Origin: Acidovorax soli
GTDB lineage: Bacteria; Pseudomonadota; Gammaproteobacteria; Burkholderiales; Burkholderiaceae_C
Assembly (NCBI RefSeq): GCF_014207955.1
Contig: NZ_JACHLK010000001.1
Span: 310,001 to 374,000, forward strand
DNA: 64,000 bases
Direction of reading: 5' to 3'
Positions 24,333 to 33,172 of the stretch are shown here, in pieces. The notes under the pieces were generated by a model that was not told where the DNA came from, searched no databases, and was given only the letters and a program-made list of their open reading frames with translations. The translations under genes were made by a program, and so were the position numbers. Each line of letters opens with the position of its first letter. Positions within the stretch are counted from its first letter, which is position 1.

Positions 24333-26405
24333 CTAAGTCGCACCCGCGGCCCGTTGGTTGGCGAACGCCACATACCAGTCCAGGCAACCCGGGTTGGCCA
24401 TCGCGTCCTTGTTGACGACCTTCTCGATGGGCTGGCCCAGCAGGAGTTTCTTGATGGGCAGTTCCTGCTTCTTGCCGCTCAGGGTGCGCGGGATCTCGGG
24501 CACCTGGAAGATGTCGTCGGGCACGAAGCGCGGGCTCAGCGCGGTGCGCACGGCGCCGTTCAAGCGCTGGCGCGTGGCCTCGTCGAGCACCGCGCCCTCG
24601 CGCAGCACCACGAACAACGGCATGTAGCTTTCGCGGCCCAGGTATTCGAGGTCGACGACCATGCTGTCGAGCACTTCGGGCAGGGCCTCGACGGCGCTGT
24701 AGATCTCGCTCGTGCCCATGCGCAGGCCGTGGCGGTTGATGGTGGCGTCCGAGCGGCCATAGATGATGCAGCCGCCCGTGCGCCCGTCGATCTTGAGCCA
24801 GTCGCCATGGCGCCAGACGGCGCCGGCCTCGGGGCCGGCATCGCCGCCGCCGGGGCGACGGCCATGTCCGGGCGGGTACATGTCGAAGTAGCTCGACAGG
24901 TAGCGCTCGCCATTGGGATCATTCCACAGGTACAGGGGCATGGAGGGGATGGGTTGCGAGCACACCAGCTCGCCCACCTCGTCCTTCACGGGCTCGCCCT
25001 GGGCGTTCCAGGCTTCCACGGCCGCGCCCAGCATGCGGCACTGCATCTCGCCGGGCACCTGGGCCATCTCGCGGTGGCCGCCGATGAAGGCGCCGCAGAA
25101 GTCCGTGCCGCCCGAGATGTTGTTCCACCAGATGTCCGGCGTGCCGACGCGCTGGAACTGGGCCGTGCCCCAGGCCTGCACCTCGGGCGAGAGCGGCGAG
25201 CCCGTGGTGCCCAGGGCGCGCACGCGCGACAGGTCGCCGCAGGCGGCCAGGTCCAGCCCCGACTTCATGCAGTTGGCAAAGAAGGCCGCGCCCGCACCGA
25301 AGAAGGTGACGCCCGTCTCGGCCGCGAAGCGCCACAGGGTGCCCCAGTCGGGCCGGTCCTTGCTGCCACCGGGGTTGCCGTCGTAGATCACGCAGGTGGT
25401 GCCCGAGAGCAGGCCGCTGGCCTGGGCGTTCCACATCACCCAGCCGGTGGAGCTGTACCAGTGGTAGCGCTCGCCGAAGCTGTTGGCCTCGTAACTGCAG
25501 CCGATGTCGTTGTGCAGCACCTTGAGCTGCAGCGCCACCAGCACCATGCCGCCATGGCCGTGCACGATGGGCTTGGGCAGGCCGGTGGTGCCGCTGGAGT
25601 AGACGATCCACAGCGGGTGGTCGAAGGGCATCCAGGCGGGCTCGAAGGCATCCACCACCGGCCCACTGGCCGCGACGTCGGCGGTCCAGTCCGACCAGCC
25701 GGGCAGCGTGGCCGCAGCGTCGAGGTTGGGCACCAGGATGGCATGCCGCACGCTGGGCAGGGCTGCGCGCAGCTCGGTGAGCACGCCGGTGCGGTCGTGG
25801 TCGCGCCCGCCATAGGTGATGCCGTCGACGCCAATGAGCACCGTGGGCTCGATCTGGCGAAAGCGGTCGAGCACAGCGTTGGTGCCCATGTCGGGCGCGC
25901 AGATGCTCCACACCGCGCCGATGCTCACCGTGGCCAGCAGGGCCACCATGGCCTCGGGGATGTTGGGCAGGTAGGCGGCCACGCGGTCACCGGGCTGCAC
26001 GCCCTGGGCTTTCAGGTGCAGCGCCAGCGAGGCCACCTGGCGGCGCAGCTCGGGCCAGACCAGCTCGCGGTGCTGGCCTTTTTCATTGCGGCTGATGACG
26101 GCCGGCAGGCCGGCGGCATGGGCCGCCTGCACATGGCGCAGCGCCTGGCGCGCATAGTTGAGCTGCACGCCCGGGAACCATTGCGCCCCCGGCATGGTGT
26201 TTTTGGCCAGCGCCACGGCGGGGGGCGTGGGCGACTCGATCTCGAAGTAATCCCAGACGCTGTGCCAGAAGGCATCGAGCTCGGTCGTGGACCAGCGCCA
26301 CAGCGCGTCGTAGCTGTCAAACGCCAGGCCGCGCTGCTCGCGCAGCCAGTTCTGGTACAGGCGGATCTGGGGAACGAATGGGGGGGTGTTGTTGCTTGTC
26401 TCCAT
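24333..26405 (-). CDS. aacS: acetoacetyl-CoA synthetase
   Basis: The 690-residue AMP-forming ligase has the acetyl/acetoacetyl-CoA synthetase features: an N-terminal domain with LWRWSTTELDAFWHSVWDYF, the P-loop IVYSSGTTGLPKPIVHGHGG, ISGGTDFCGAFIGG (adenine site), and the C-terminal TLSGKKQELPIKKLL with the catalytic lysine. It activates acetoacetate to acetoacetyl-CoA with ATP, linking ketone-body or polyhydroxybutyrate breakdown to the CoA pool. A glycine-rich insertion of about 17 residues (from PPGHGRR to PEAGA) sits in the hinge just before AVWRHGDW. Confidence 0.92.
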   Translation of the reverse strand: METSNNTPPFVPQIRLYQNWLREQRGLAFDSYDALWRWSTTELDAFWHSVWDYFEIESPTPPAVALAKNTMPGAQWFPGVQLNYARQALRHVQAAHAAGLPAVISRNEKGQHRELVWPELRRQVASLALHLKAQGVQPGDRVAAYLPNIPEAMVALLATVSIGAVWSICAPDMGTNAVLDRFRQIEPTVLIGVDGITYGGRDHDRTGVLTELRAALPSVRHAILVPNLDAAATLPGWSDWTADVAASGPVVDAFEPAWMPFDHPLWIVYSSGTTGLPKPIVHGHGGMVLVALQLKVLHNDIGCSYEANSFGERYHWYSSTGWVMWNAQASGLLSGTTCVIYDGNPGGSKDRPDWGTLWRFAAETGVTFFGAGAAFFANCMKSGLDLAACGDLSRVRALGTTGSPLSPEVQAWGTAQFQRVGTPDIWWNNISGGTDFCGAFIGGHREMAQVPGEMQCRMLGAAVEAWNAQGEPVKDEVGELVCSQPIPSMPLYLWNDPNGERYLSSYFDMYPPGHGRRPGGGDAGPEAGAVWRHGDWLKIDGRTGGCIIYGRSDATINRHGLRMGTSEIYSAVEALPEVLDSMVVDLEYLGRESYMPLFVVLREGAVLDEATRQRLNGAVRTALSPRFVPDDIFQVPEIPRTLSGKKQELPIKKLLLGQPIEKVVNKDAMANPGCLDWYVAFANQRAAGAT

Positions 26406-26435
26406 GGCGACGCAGCGTACCAGCGCGGGCGCAGA

Positions 26436-26486
26436 CCTGCCATGGGGCACCGTCCCCGGATTGACACCCGACAGGGGCATGGCAGG
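26436..26486. repeat. inverted repeat in the aacS/secreted-protein divergent region
   Basis: CCTGCCATG (26436-26444) and CATGGCAGG (26478-26486) form perfect nine-base arms 33 bases apart. They lie 31-81 bases upstream of aacS and about 145 bases before the secreted protein gene. They could be an operator pair or a hairpin in the aacS leader. Confidence 0.3.
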
Positions 26487-26630
26487 CCTCCGACCGGCAC
26501 AACAGACGGTCACACTTTTTCGGGAAAACCCTTGCGAGGTACGACAACTGCTGGCGAATACTGCGCTTCGCCCGGGCGGGATCCGGGACGCCACAACAAA
26601 TGCATCCGCAATAGCGAGGGGGGAATGGAG

Positions 26631-28988
26631 ATGAAGAACACCCGCACCGCGGGGCGCGCCGCCGCGCGCCTGCCGCAACGCACGCCCTGGGCCATCGCGG
26701 CCTGGCTCGGCCTGGCCTGCGCTGGCAGTGCCCAGGCGCTCACGCCACTGCCGCCCGCCGTGTCGGGGGCCAGCACCTGCTTCCACAAGGACCGGGGCTT
26801 CATCGGCCGGGCCCAGCTGGATTTCAGCACCGAAAGCCCCGACGGGCTCTTCGACATCTACAAGGGCGCCCACTACCAGGGGCAATGGGCCTTCCAGAAC
26901 GGCCAGGGGCAGTGGGTGGTGCTGCCGCCCTCGATCGGCGTGGTGCCCGTGGCCGGCAGCGCGGTGCGCCACCCCCAGCGCAGCCAGGGTGCCGGCGTGA
27001 ACACCCTGGAGGTGGCGGTCGCCGAACCCGGCCTGCGCTCCGCCGCAGCGCTGCCCGGGCTCACGGTGTTCGTGGGCTACGGCGCCAGCGGGTCCCAGAG
27101 CTTTGCCGACCTGCTGGCGCGCCAGCGCTTCGGCGTGCTGGGGCAGATCGCGGGTGATGAGCCCCTGCGCGACCAGTGCGATACCGCCGCGCCCGGCACG
27201 GGCGGTGGTGGCACGGCGCCCATACCCGCGCCGGCCGGGAGTCTGCTCCCCCTGAACGTGCGCGTACAGGGGCTGGGCCTGGGCCGCACGCTGCAGCTCG
27301 GCCACGGCACGGCCACGCTGAACGCCACCTTGAACGAACCCTACCGCTTCGCGCCCCAGGCCGCTGCAGGCGCCCCGCTGGACTTGCGCATCGCGGCCCA
27401 GCCCGAGGGACAGCACTGCGCCGTATCGGAGTCCGCGCCGGCCACGGTGCCTGCCGATGGCGCACCGGTCTTCGTGCGCTGCGTGCACACCGCCACGGCC
27501 TCGCTCACCATGCCCGATACCGAGCCGCGCAAGCCGCTGGCCGTGGGCTTTGCGCTGCGCGAGCTGGCCTACCCCGGCATCGCCTACGAGAGCCGGCCCG
27601 GCGTGGTGGGCGGCCGCTTTCCCTACGAATACCGGCTGCAGGGCTTCACACGCAACGGCGTGGCACAAAACAGTGCCGATCTGTCGCTCGACTTCCGGCG
27701 CGGCACGGTGCGCTTCACACCGGCCACCGAGGGCAGCTACACCGTCACGCTGGAGATCCGCGACAGTGGCAGCCCGCCCCAGACCGTGGTGCGCAGCTTC
27801 ACCATCGACGTGGCCGCGGCGCGCTTCGTGTTCGTCGCGCCCGACGGGCAGGACGCCAGTGGCCGGGGCACGCGCGCCCTGCCCTACCGGACGGTGGCCT
27901 ACGCCCTGGCGCGCAGCACCGCGAACCAGGCCATCGTGCTGCGCCAGGGCACCTACCTGAGCGGCAGCCTGCGTATTCTGGACAGCAAGGCCAAGCAGAT
28001 CCTGGCCTACCCCGATGAGGTGGCCACGCTGGACATGAACAAGGTCGACAACATTTCCGTGGCTTCCTCGACTGCGCCGGCACCGCGCATCGAGGGCGTG
28101 GACATCGCCAACGTCAAGCAATACGGCATCGTGAGCGACCCGAGCAAGGCCGGGCTGGTGGTGCGCAACGTGCGCTTCGTCAACGGCGAAGAAGGCCCCA
28201 CGCTGAGCGAGAACCCTGCCTTCATCCATGGCTGGGGCGACACGGGCCCGGCCTGGCGCCACCAGTTCCTGGTGCAGGACAGCGATTTCGGCAGCTACGT
28301 GGGTGCCGGCTACGCCACCACCTTCTTCGATGCTGGCGAGTCGCTCGTCGAGAACAACCAGCTGCGCCTGGGCAAGGTCAACGGCGGCTTCCATGACAAG
28401 GACAATTCGCAGAACAACACCTACCGCGAGAACTACATCGAGTTCTCGGCCGCCAACCGCACCACCTCGGGCATCCAGGTATCGGCACAGGCCAATTCGG
28501 TGGGCATTCACATCCACCACAACCTGCTGGTGAATGCCGGCATCCTGCTCGGAACCCAGTGCTTCCAGAGCACCTGCTTCATGCGTGACCACGACGTGCA
28601 CCACAACACGCTGGTGAACCAGCGCATTGCCCTGAGCTGGGGGCCGTTCAACCCCACGAGCGCGGGCACGCGCATCAGCCACAACATCCTCAGCAGCGGC
28701 AGCACGGCACCCTATGGCGGCCTGTCGTGCCAAAGCCGCCCCGCCGGCCTGGCCTCGCAGCTCACGGCCCGCGCCAACCTGATCGAGAGCAGCCACGCGC
28801 TGGCCTTCAAGGACAGCGAATGTACCGGCAACGACATGGCCTGGCCCGTATGGCAGGGCACCTATGGGCAGGACACCGCGGCCTCGGGCAGCAGCGTGGG
28901 CGCCAGCAGCGCGCTCACGGGGTCGGGGCCGACCACCGGGCTGCCCGCCGGGGACGCCCGGCGCACCCAGCGCGGGCACCAGTATTGA
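26631..28988 (+). CDS. secreted parallel beta-helix protein with novel N-terminal domain
   Basis: About 785 residues. A Sec signal peptide ends near residue 36 (GSAQA-L). Residues about 40-195 form a domain shared with the next gene: two cysteines, LDFS.ESP, YKGA.YQGQWAFQN, GAGVNTL, LPGLT.FVGYGA and DLLARQRFG. A domain with QPEGQHCAVS (about 205-300) and an Ig/cadherin-like region (about 315-400) follow. From about 403 a DUF1565-type right-handed beta-helix begins (VFVAPDGQDASGRGTRALPYRT) and runs to the end with many N-N and HHN turns. The fold resembles polysaccharide lyases or surface adhesins. The start at 26631 has AGGGGGGA six bases ahead. Confidence 0.8.
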   Translation: MKNTRTAGRAAARLPQRTPWAIAAWLGLACAGSAQALTPLPPAVSGASTCFHKDRGFIGRAQLDFSTESPDGLFDIYKGAHYQGQWAFQNGQGQWVVLPPSIGVVPVAGSAVRHPQRSQGAGVNTLEVAVAEPGLRSAAALPGLTVFVGYGASGSQSFADLLARQRFGVLGQIAGDEPLRDQCDTAAPGTGGGGTAPIPAPAGSLLPLNVRVQGLGLGRTLQLGHGTATLNATLNEPYRFAPQAAAGAPLDLRIAAQPEGQHCAVSESAPATVPADGAPVFVRCVHTATASLTMPDTEPRKPLAVGFALRELAYPGIAYESRPGVVGGRFPYEYRLQGFTRNGVAQNSADLSLDFRRGTVRFTPATEGSYTVTLEIRDSGSPPQTVVRSFTIDVAAARFVFVAPDGQDASGRGTRALPYRTVAYALARSTANQAIVLRQGTYLSGSLRILDSKAKQILAYPDEVATLDMNKVDNISVASSTAPAPRIEGVDIANVKQYGIVSDPSKAGLVVRNVRFVNGEEGPTLSENPAFIHGWGDTGPAWRHQFLVQDSDFGSYVGAGYATTFFDAGESLVENNQLRLGKVNGGFHDKDNSQNNTYRENYIEFSAANRTTSGIQVSAQANSVGIHIHHNLLVNAGILLGTQCFQSTCFMRDHDVHHNTLVNQRIALSWGPFNPTSAGTRISHNILSSGSTAPYGGLSCQSRPAGLASQLTARANLIESSHALAFKDSECTGNDMAWPVWQGTYGQDTAASGSSVGASSALTGSGPTTGLPAGDARRTQRGHQY

Positions 28989-29056
28989 CCGCTTGCCGAC
29001 CGCTGCCTGGCAGCACTCAGCGACCCAACCACCCGATTTCCCGGGGAAGGATTCCC

Positions 29057-30985
29057 ATGCAACACAACACGGCACGTAAGGGCGCAGCGCCTCTTGCCCC
29101 AACCCCCTGCGCTTCGGCTGCTGCAACCGCCCTGGCTCTGCTGGGCCTGTGCTGTGCCGGTGCCGCCCATGCGGCGCCGCAGCTGGCACCGGCGCTGCTC
29201 GACTCCAGCAGTTGCTTCCAGAAAAACCAGGGATTGCTCGCCCAGGGGCGGCTGGATTTCAGCGGCGAAAGCCCGGAGGCATCGTTCGATCTCTACAAGG
29301 GGGCCACCTACCAGGGGCAGTGGGCCTTCCAGAACACGCAGGGCCATTGGGTGCTGGTGTCGCCCGGCAACGCGGTGGTGCCCGCTGCGGCACTCGCCGT
29401 TCGACATCCGCAACGCGCCCACGGCGCGGGGGTGAACACGCTGGATGTCAGCCTCGCCGAGCCAGGACTGCGTGAGGCCAGCACCCTGCCCGGTCTCACA
29501 CTGTTCGTCGGTTACGGAGCCACAGGCCCGCAGAGCTTTGGCGACCTGCTGGCACGCCAGCGCTTCGGCATCGTAGGCCAGTTCGCAGGCCATGAGCCAG
29601 CGCGCGAACGCTGCGATGGGCTTGCGCCCGCTTCGGCCACCTCACCGGGCACGGGGGCAGGTGGCACGCCAGCGCCGGTTCCCGCGGGAGATCGCGTCGC
29701 CCCCAGTGCCCCGCCAGGCCTGGCGGTCAGCAACCCATCCGCCACGTCGGTGCTGCTGCAATGGGGAGCGAGCAGTGACAACGTGGCCGTGGTGGGCTAC
29801 CGTGTCTACGTCGACGGCGGGTTGGCAGCCACCGTGGCGGGGACCAGCCATGCGCTGACCGGCCTCGCGCCGGGCCAGAAGCCCCTGCTGGAGGTAGAGG
29901 CCTACGATGCAGCGGGCAATGCATCCGAGCGCAGCAGCGTGGCATGGGCAGATGCGTCCGTCTACCGGCATGGTGACAAAGTCACCGTGCAGGGCGCATT
30001 GGGCACGGCCGATGTGGTGCACACCTTCCTGGGAGGTTCCTCGGGTCTGGTGGAATCCACAGCCGTCGGCGCCAAACCGGCGAATGCGCAAGGGTGGCGC
30101 TTCAACCAGCTGGGCGGCCCCACGACCGTCGCGCTCGACGCCCGGCGCGGCAAGGTGCTGTTCACGCCCGAGGATTCGCGCAACTACAACGCCGTGCGCC
30201 GGTTCGACCCGGGGGCGTCCATCCCCGAGCAGCGCCACTTCTACAAGGCCCACTGGGTGCGCAACGTGGTCCTTCTCGATGGCCTGCCTTATGCCAAGAG
30301 CTACCAATGGAAGCATGAGCGGGTGAACTGGGAAGACACCGTGGTCGACGGCGACACCGAGATCAAGGTGCACAACCAGACCAAGGTGGCCGGACTGGTC
30401 ACCTACGTCAACCGCTCGGCATCCGACAAGAGCACCTACTGGAACTACCAGGCAGCCCCCGACAGCAACAGCGACTGGGTGCTGATGGAGATCCTGGTCT
30501 ATACCGGCACGCAGGGCCTGAACGATGGCAAGCTGATCACGCGGGTGCACAAGAACGGCCGAACCTGGGTCAACCAGAACCGCCAGGCCGAAAAGATCTA
30601 TGCCGACCCGGGCATGCGGCTGCGCTACTTCATCGAGCAGAACTACTTCGGCAATTTCGGCCAGCGCGAGGACGGCGTGGACAATCCGCTGCCCAAGCCG
30701 CAGGTACGCGAACTGTATTCCGATGACAGCCGGGTCATCATCGGCAACGACGCCAGCTCGGGCTGGAAGCGCGTGGAACTGCGCGATTCCGTCGCACTGG
30801 CGCAGGCCAAGGTCCGCGAAGTGCAGTCCTGGACCATCTGGAACGGCCGCATCGAGCTGTCGCTCAACACCGGTGGCCTGGCACGGGGAACCCACGATCT
30901 GCACCTGGTGGTGATTGACGGCGTGGACGCCAATGGCTGGGACGTGGTGCGCCACTCCCAGCCGATACGCGTGCAGGTGGACTGA
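29057..30985 (+). CDS. secreted protein: novel N-terminal domain, FN3, lectin-like domain
   Basis: About 642 residues. A signal peptide ends near residue 40 (AHAAP). Residues about 45-190 repeat the N-terminal domain of the preceding protein, with both cysteines and the GYGA...LLARQRFG motif. Residues about 205-300 are a fibronectin type III domain (APPGLAVSNPSATSVLLQW...GYRVYVDG). The last 340 residues look like a concanavalin-A/LamG-type jelly roll (WVLMEILVYTGTQGLNDGKL). I infer carbohydrate binding or cleavage at the cell surface. It is 68 bases after the beta-helix gene, GGGGAAGGA precedes ATG, and the pair is probably one operon. Confidence 0.8.
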   Translation: MQHNTARKGAAPLAPTPCASAAATALALLGLCCAGAAHAAPQLAPALLDSSSCFQKNQGLLAQGRLDFSGESPEASFDLYKGATYQGQWAFQNTQGHWVLVSPGNAVVPAAALAVRHPQRAHGAGVNTLDVSLAEPGLREASTLPGLTLFVGYGATGPQSFGDLLARQRFGIVGQFAGHEPARERCDGLAPASATSPGTGAGGTPAPVPAGDRVAPSAPPGLAVSNPSATSVLLQWGASSDNVAVVGYRVYVDGGLAATVAGTSHALTGLAPGQKPLLEVEAYDAAGNASERSSVAWADASVYRHGDKVTVQGALGTADVVHTFLGGSSGLVESTAVGAKPANAQGWRFNQLGGPTTVALDARRGKVLFTPEDSRNYNAVRRFDPGASIPEQRHFYKAHWVRNVVLLDGLPYAKSYQWKHERVNWEDTVVDGDTEIKVHNQTKVAGLVTYVNRSASDKSTYWNYQAAPDSNSDWVLMEILVYTGTQGLNDGKLITRVHKNGRTWVNQNRQAEKIYADPGMRLRYFIEQNYFGNFGQREDGVDNPLPKPQVRELYSDDSRVIIGNDASSGWKRVELRDSVALAQAKVREVQSWTIWNGRIELSLNTGGLARGTHDLHLVVIDGVDANGWDVVRHSQPIRVQVD

Positions 30986-31021
30986 GCGCGCAATGCGCGC
31001 CCTGCCCCGCGAGAGCGAAGC

Positions 31022-31261
31022 TCAGCCGCCTTCCGGCTCGTTCAGGCCCGTAATGGCATAGCCCTTCTCCTTGAGCTGGGCGCCAGGTTGCACGATGCCG
31101 TAATGTTCCCAGCGCTCGGCATCTTCGTCCAGGTCCTGGCCTCTCACCTCGGTGTCCCAGTCCGTGTTGGTCGCTTCCTCAGGGATGCGCCTGCCTTCCG
31201 GCACGGCAAGGTGGGTGAAACGGCCCGCGGCTTCGGCCCGGCGGTAGATGTCCACGCGCAT
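31022..31261 (-). CDS. small conserved protein (possibly DUF6139)
   Basis: The 79-residue protein is acidic, has no membrane segment, and starts MRVDIYRRAEAAGRFTHLAV, then PEGRRIPEEATNTDWD. I believe it belongs to a small uncharacterised Burkholderiales family (DUF6139 or similar), but I cannot name a function. The start at 31261 has AAGGACC upstream. It is divergent from the TetR gene at 31415. Confidence 0.65.
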   Translation of the reverse strand: MRVDIYRRAEAAGRFTHLAVPEGRRIPEEATNTDWDTEVRGQDLDEDAERWEHYGIVQPGAQLKEKGYAITGLNEPEGG

Positions 31262-31386
31262 GGTTGGTCCTTTGGCGATTGCAAGACCGGCCACTCTAAA
31301 CCCCGGGCCCCGGGACCGCCGTAGGAAAAACTCGCGCTGGCATCAGGGCCATCGGTGTGCCCTCTTTCCGAATAGGGTATTTTGCT

Positions 31387-31404
31387 TTTCGCACAATCGT
31401 GCTA
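31387..31404. promoter_or_regulatory. TetR operator candidate 1 (own promoter)
   Basis: TTCGCACAATCGTGCTAA is an inverted repeat (TTCGCAC / GTGCTAA, one mismatch) 11 bases before the TetR start at 31415. It matches the stronger palindrome at 32068-32085 in 16 of 18 positions, implying one regulator binds both. Confidence 0.7.
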
Positions 31405-31414
31405 AATTTGCACC

Positions 31415-32020
31415 ATGGACGCCAAGACCCAGAAAGCCGAGCTCACGCGCGCCGCCATCGTCGGCGCGGCGCTGGACATTGCCGCGTCCGACGGGCTCGA
31501 ATCCATCACCCTGCAGGCCGTGGCCGACCGGGTGGGGCTGTCCAAGAGCGGGGTGTTCTCGCGTGCCGGTTCGCGCGAGGCACTGCAGAAGGCGGTGATC
31601 GAGGAGTTCGGGCGCCGGTTCCTGGCCGATGTGTTCGTGCCTGCCATGCAGCACCCCAAAGGGCTGCCGCGCCTGCAGGAAATCGTGCGCCGCTGGATCG
31701 CGCGCACCCGCGATGTGGAGGCCTTCACAGGCTGCATCTACACCGCTGGCGCCTTCGAGCTCGATGACCGCGATGGCGAGCTGCGCGACCTGCTGCACAC
31801 GGAAATCACGCGCTGGCGCGCTGCTTTGCGCCGCACCGTGCTGCAGGCCATCGAAGCCGGGCACCTGCCTGCTGCGACCCCACCCGACCAGCTGGTCGCC
31901 GAGATCTATTCCATGATCATGGGCCTGCTGCACGACGTGCGCTTCCTGCGCGATCCGCAGGCTGTGCAACGCACCGAGGCGTCCTGGGCGCGCCTCGTCA
32001 AGAGCTACCAGACCGCCTGA
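31415..32020 (+). CDS. TetR-family transcriptional regulator with two matching operators
   Basis: The 201-residue TetR/AcrR repressor has its helix-turn-helix at about residues 25-50 (LQAVADRVGLSKSGVFSRAG) and an all-helical C-terminal ligand domain. An inverted repeat lies just upstream and a near-identical one lies between this gene and the small peptide gene at 32100. It therefore probably represses itself and the peptide/hydrolase pair. The ligand is unknown; the target hydrolase suggests an ester or lactone signal. Confidence 0.9.
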   Translation: MDAKTQKAELTRAAIVGAALDIAASDGLESITLQAVADRVGLSKSGVFSRAGSREALQKAVIEEFGRRFLADVFVPAMQHPKGLPRLQEIVRRWIARTRDVEAFTGCIYTAGAFELDDRDGELRDLLHTEITRWRAALRRTVLQAIEAGHLPAATPPDQLVAEIYSMIMGLLHDVRFLRDPQAVQRTEASWARLVKSYQTA

Positions 32021-32067
32021 CCCCCGGGGTGTGGCCTTGGAAACCCTTGCTTTTAGTTCGCCCGAAT

Positions 32068-32085
32068 TTCGCACAACCGTGCGAA
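32068..32085. promoter_or_regulatory. TetR operator candidate 2 (peptide/hydrolase promoter)
   Basis: TTCGCACAACCGTGCGAA is a perfect inverted repeat with seven-base arms. It lies 14 bases before the 38-residue peptide gene and overlaps the start of its AAGGAAA ribosome-binding region. It is the same motif as at 31387. Confidence 0.75.
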
Positions 32086-32099
32086 GAAAGGAAAACACC

Positions 32100-32216
32100 A
32101 TGCTGATCCTTGCAGGCCTTGCCATTGCCGCCGCCCTGGTGGCCGGCGCCCTCCATGCCGTGCGCCAGACGCTGGCCCGGCTTCCACGCAGCAACCGCGA
32201 CTGGGTCTTCTACTGA
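32100..32216 (+). CDS. 38-residue single-helix membrane peptide
   Basis: A strong AAAGGAAA site precedes ATG at 32100. The peptide has one membrane helix (LILAGLAIAAALVAGALHAV) followed by a basic tail ending RDWVFY. It lies 56 bases before the hydrolase gene, behind the perfect TetR operator, so both should be expressed together. No family is recognised. It may anchor or modulate the hydrolase or a membrane target; this is speculation. Confidence 0.6.
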   Translation: MLILAGLAIAAALVAGALHAVRQTLARLPRSNRDWVFY

Positions 32217-32272
32217 CCCGGAGTCCTCTTCTCTTCCCGTGCATCTTCCCTCCTCTCTTTCGGAGCCCCACC

Positions 32273-33172
32273 ATGAGCCAGTCCACCGCCGTGCAGGCCA
32301 CCTCGAACTTCTACGGCGCCCATGCCGGCATGCGCCTGGTGCGCCTGGCACTGGGCACGGCGCAACGCCTGTGGCCGCTGCTCGCCGTGCGCACGGCCTA
32401 CCGCCTCTTCGGCACCCCCCTGCCCTTGCGCAAACCCGGCCAACAGACCCTTCCGGCCGCAGGCTGGCACGCGGAGCGCTGGCCCTTCGAAGACGCCGAA
32501 ATCACGCTCTACACGCGCAGCGACCTGCCGGCCGATGGCCCTGTGGTGCTGCTGTCCCATGGCTGGGGCGGGCATGCGCGCCACATGCTGCCCCTGGCCG
32601 AGGCCTTGGCCGCACGCGGCTTGCAGCCCGTGCTGGTGGACCTGCCCGCGCACGGCGGCAGCCGGGGCCGGGTGAGCAACCTGCCGCAGTTCGCCCGCGC
32701 CCTGGAATACGCCACAGCGCGCCTGCAGTCCCGGGGCCATGCGCTGGCCGCCGTGGCGGCCCACTCCCTGGCGGCCAACGCGGCGGCCCATGCCGCGAGC
32801 CGGGGTCTGCCGGCCACCCGGCTGGTGCTGTTGGCCCCGCCCGCATCGCCGCGCGAGTACACCCGCCTGTTCGCCCAGGTGTTCGGCCTGACCGAGGCCA
32901 CGCGCGCCGCGATGGAACGCCACATCGAGGCGCGCGAAGGCATCCTCATGCCCCAGTTCGAACCCCAGGCCGTGGGGCCGCGCATCGCGCTGCCCACACT
33001 GGTCGTGCACGACCGGGGCGACCGCATCAACCGCTTTGCCGATGGCGAGGCCTACCGCGACCACATCGCCGGTGCGCAGCTGCTGGCCACCGACGGCCTG
33101 GGCCACCGCAAGCTGCTGCAGGACGCGGCCGTGCTGCACGCCGTGGCGGATTTCATACAGAAAACCCCCTGA
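32273..33172 (+). CDS. alpha/beta hydrolase
   Basis: The 299-residue protein has an alpha/beta-hydrolase domain with oxyanion loop LSHGWGGHARHM, nucleophile elbow AHSLA (both elbow glycines replaced by alanine), acid in HDRGDRIN and histidine in GLGHRKLL. Serine, acid and histidine are all present, so catalysis is likely. About 65 residues precede the domain. No signal peptide. It is the second gene of a TetR-controlled unit. Its last codons and stop lie inside the dispersed repeat copy C. Confidence 0.85.
   Translation: MSQSTAVQATSNFYGAHAGMRLVRLALGTAQRLWPLLAVRTAYRLFGTPLPLRKPGQQTLPAAGWHAERWPFEDAEITLYTRSDLPADGPVVLLSHGWGGHARHMLPLAEALAARGLQPVLVDLPAHGGSRGRVSNLPQFARALEYATARLQSRGHALAAVAAHSLAANAAAHAASRGLPATRLVLLAPPASPREYTRLFAQVFGLTEATRAAMERHIEAREGILMPQFEPQAVGPRIALPTLVVHDRGDRINRFADGEAYRDHIAGAQLLATDGLGHRKLLQDAAVLHAVADFIQKTP

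Noticed and set aside
24267-29189. Very long open frames on both strands across the aacS and beta-helix region (over 1500 codons each)
   Set aside because: They are shadows produced by GC-rich codon bias. Only the aacS part on the minus strand and the beta-helix part on the plus strand have signal peptides, domains and sensible starts.
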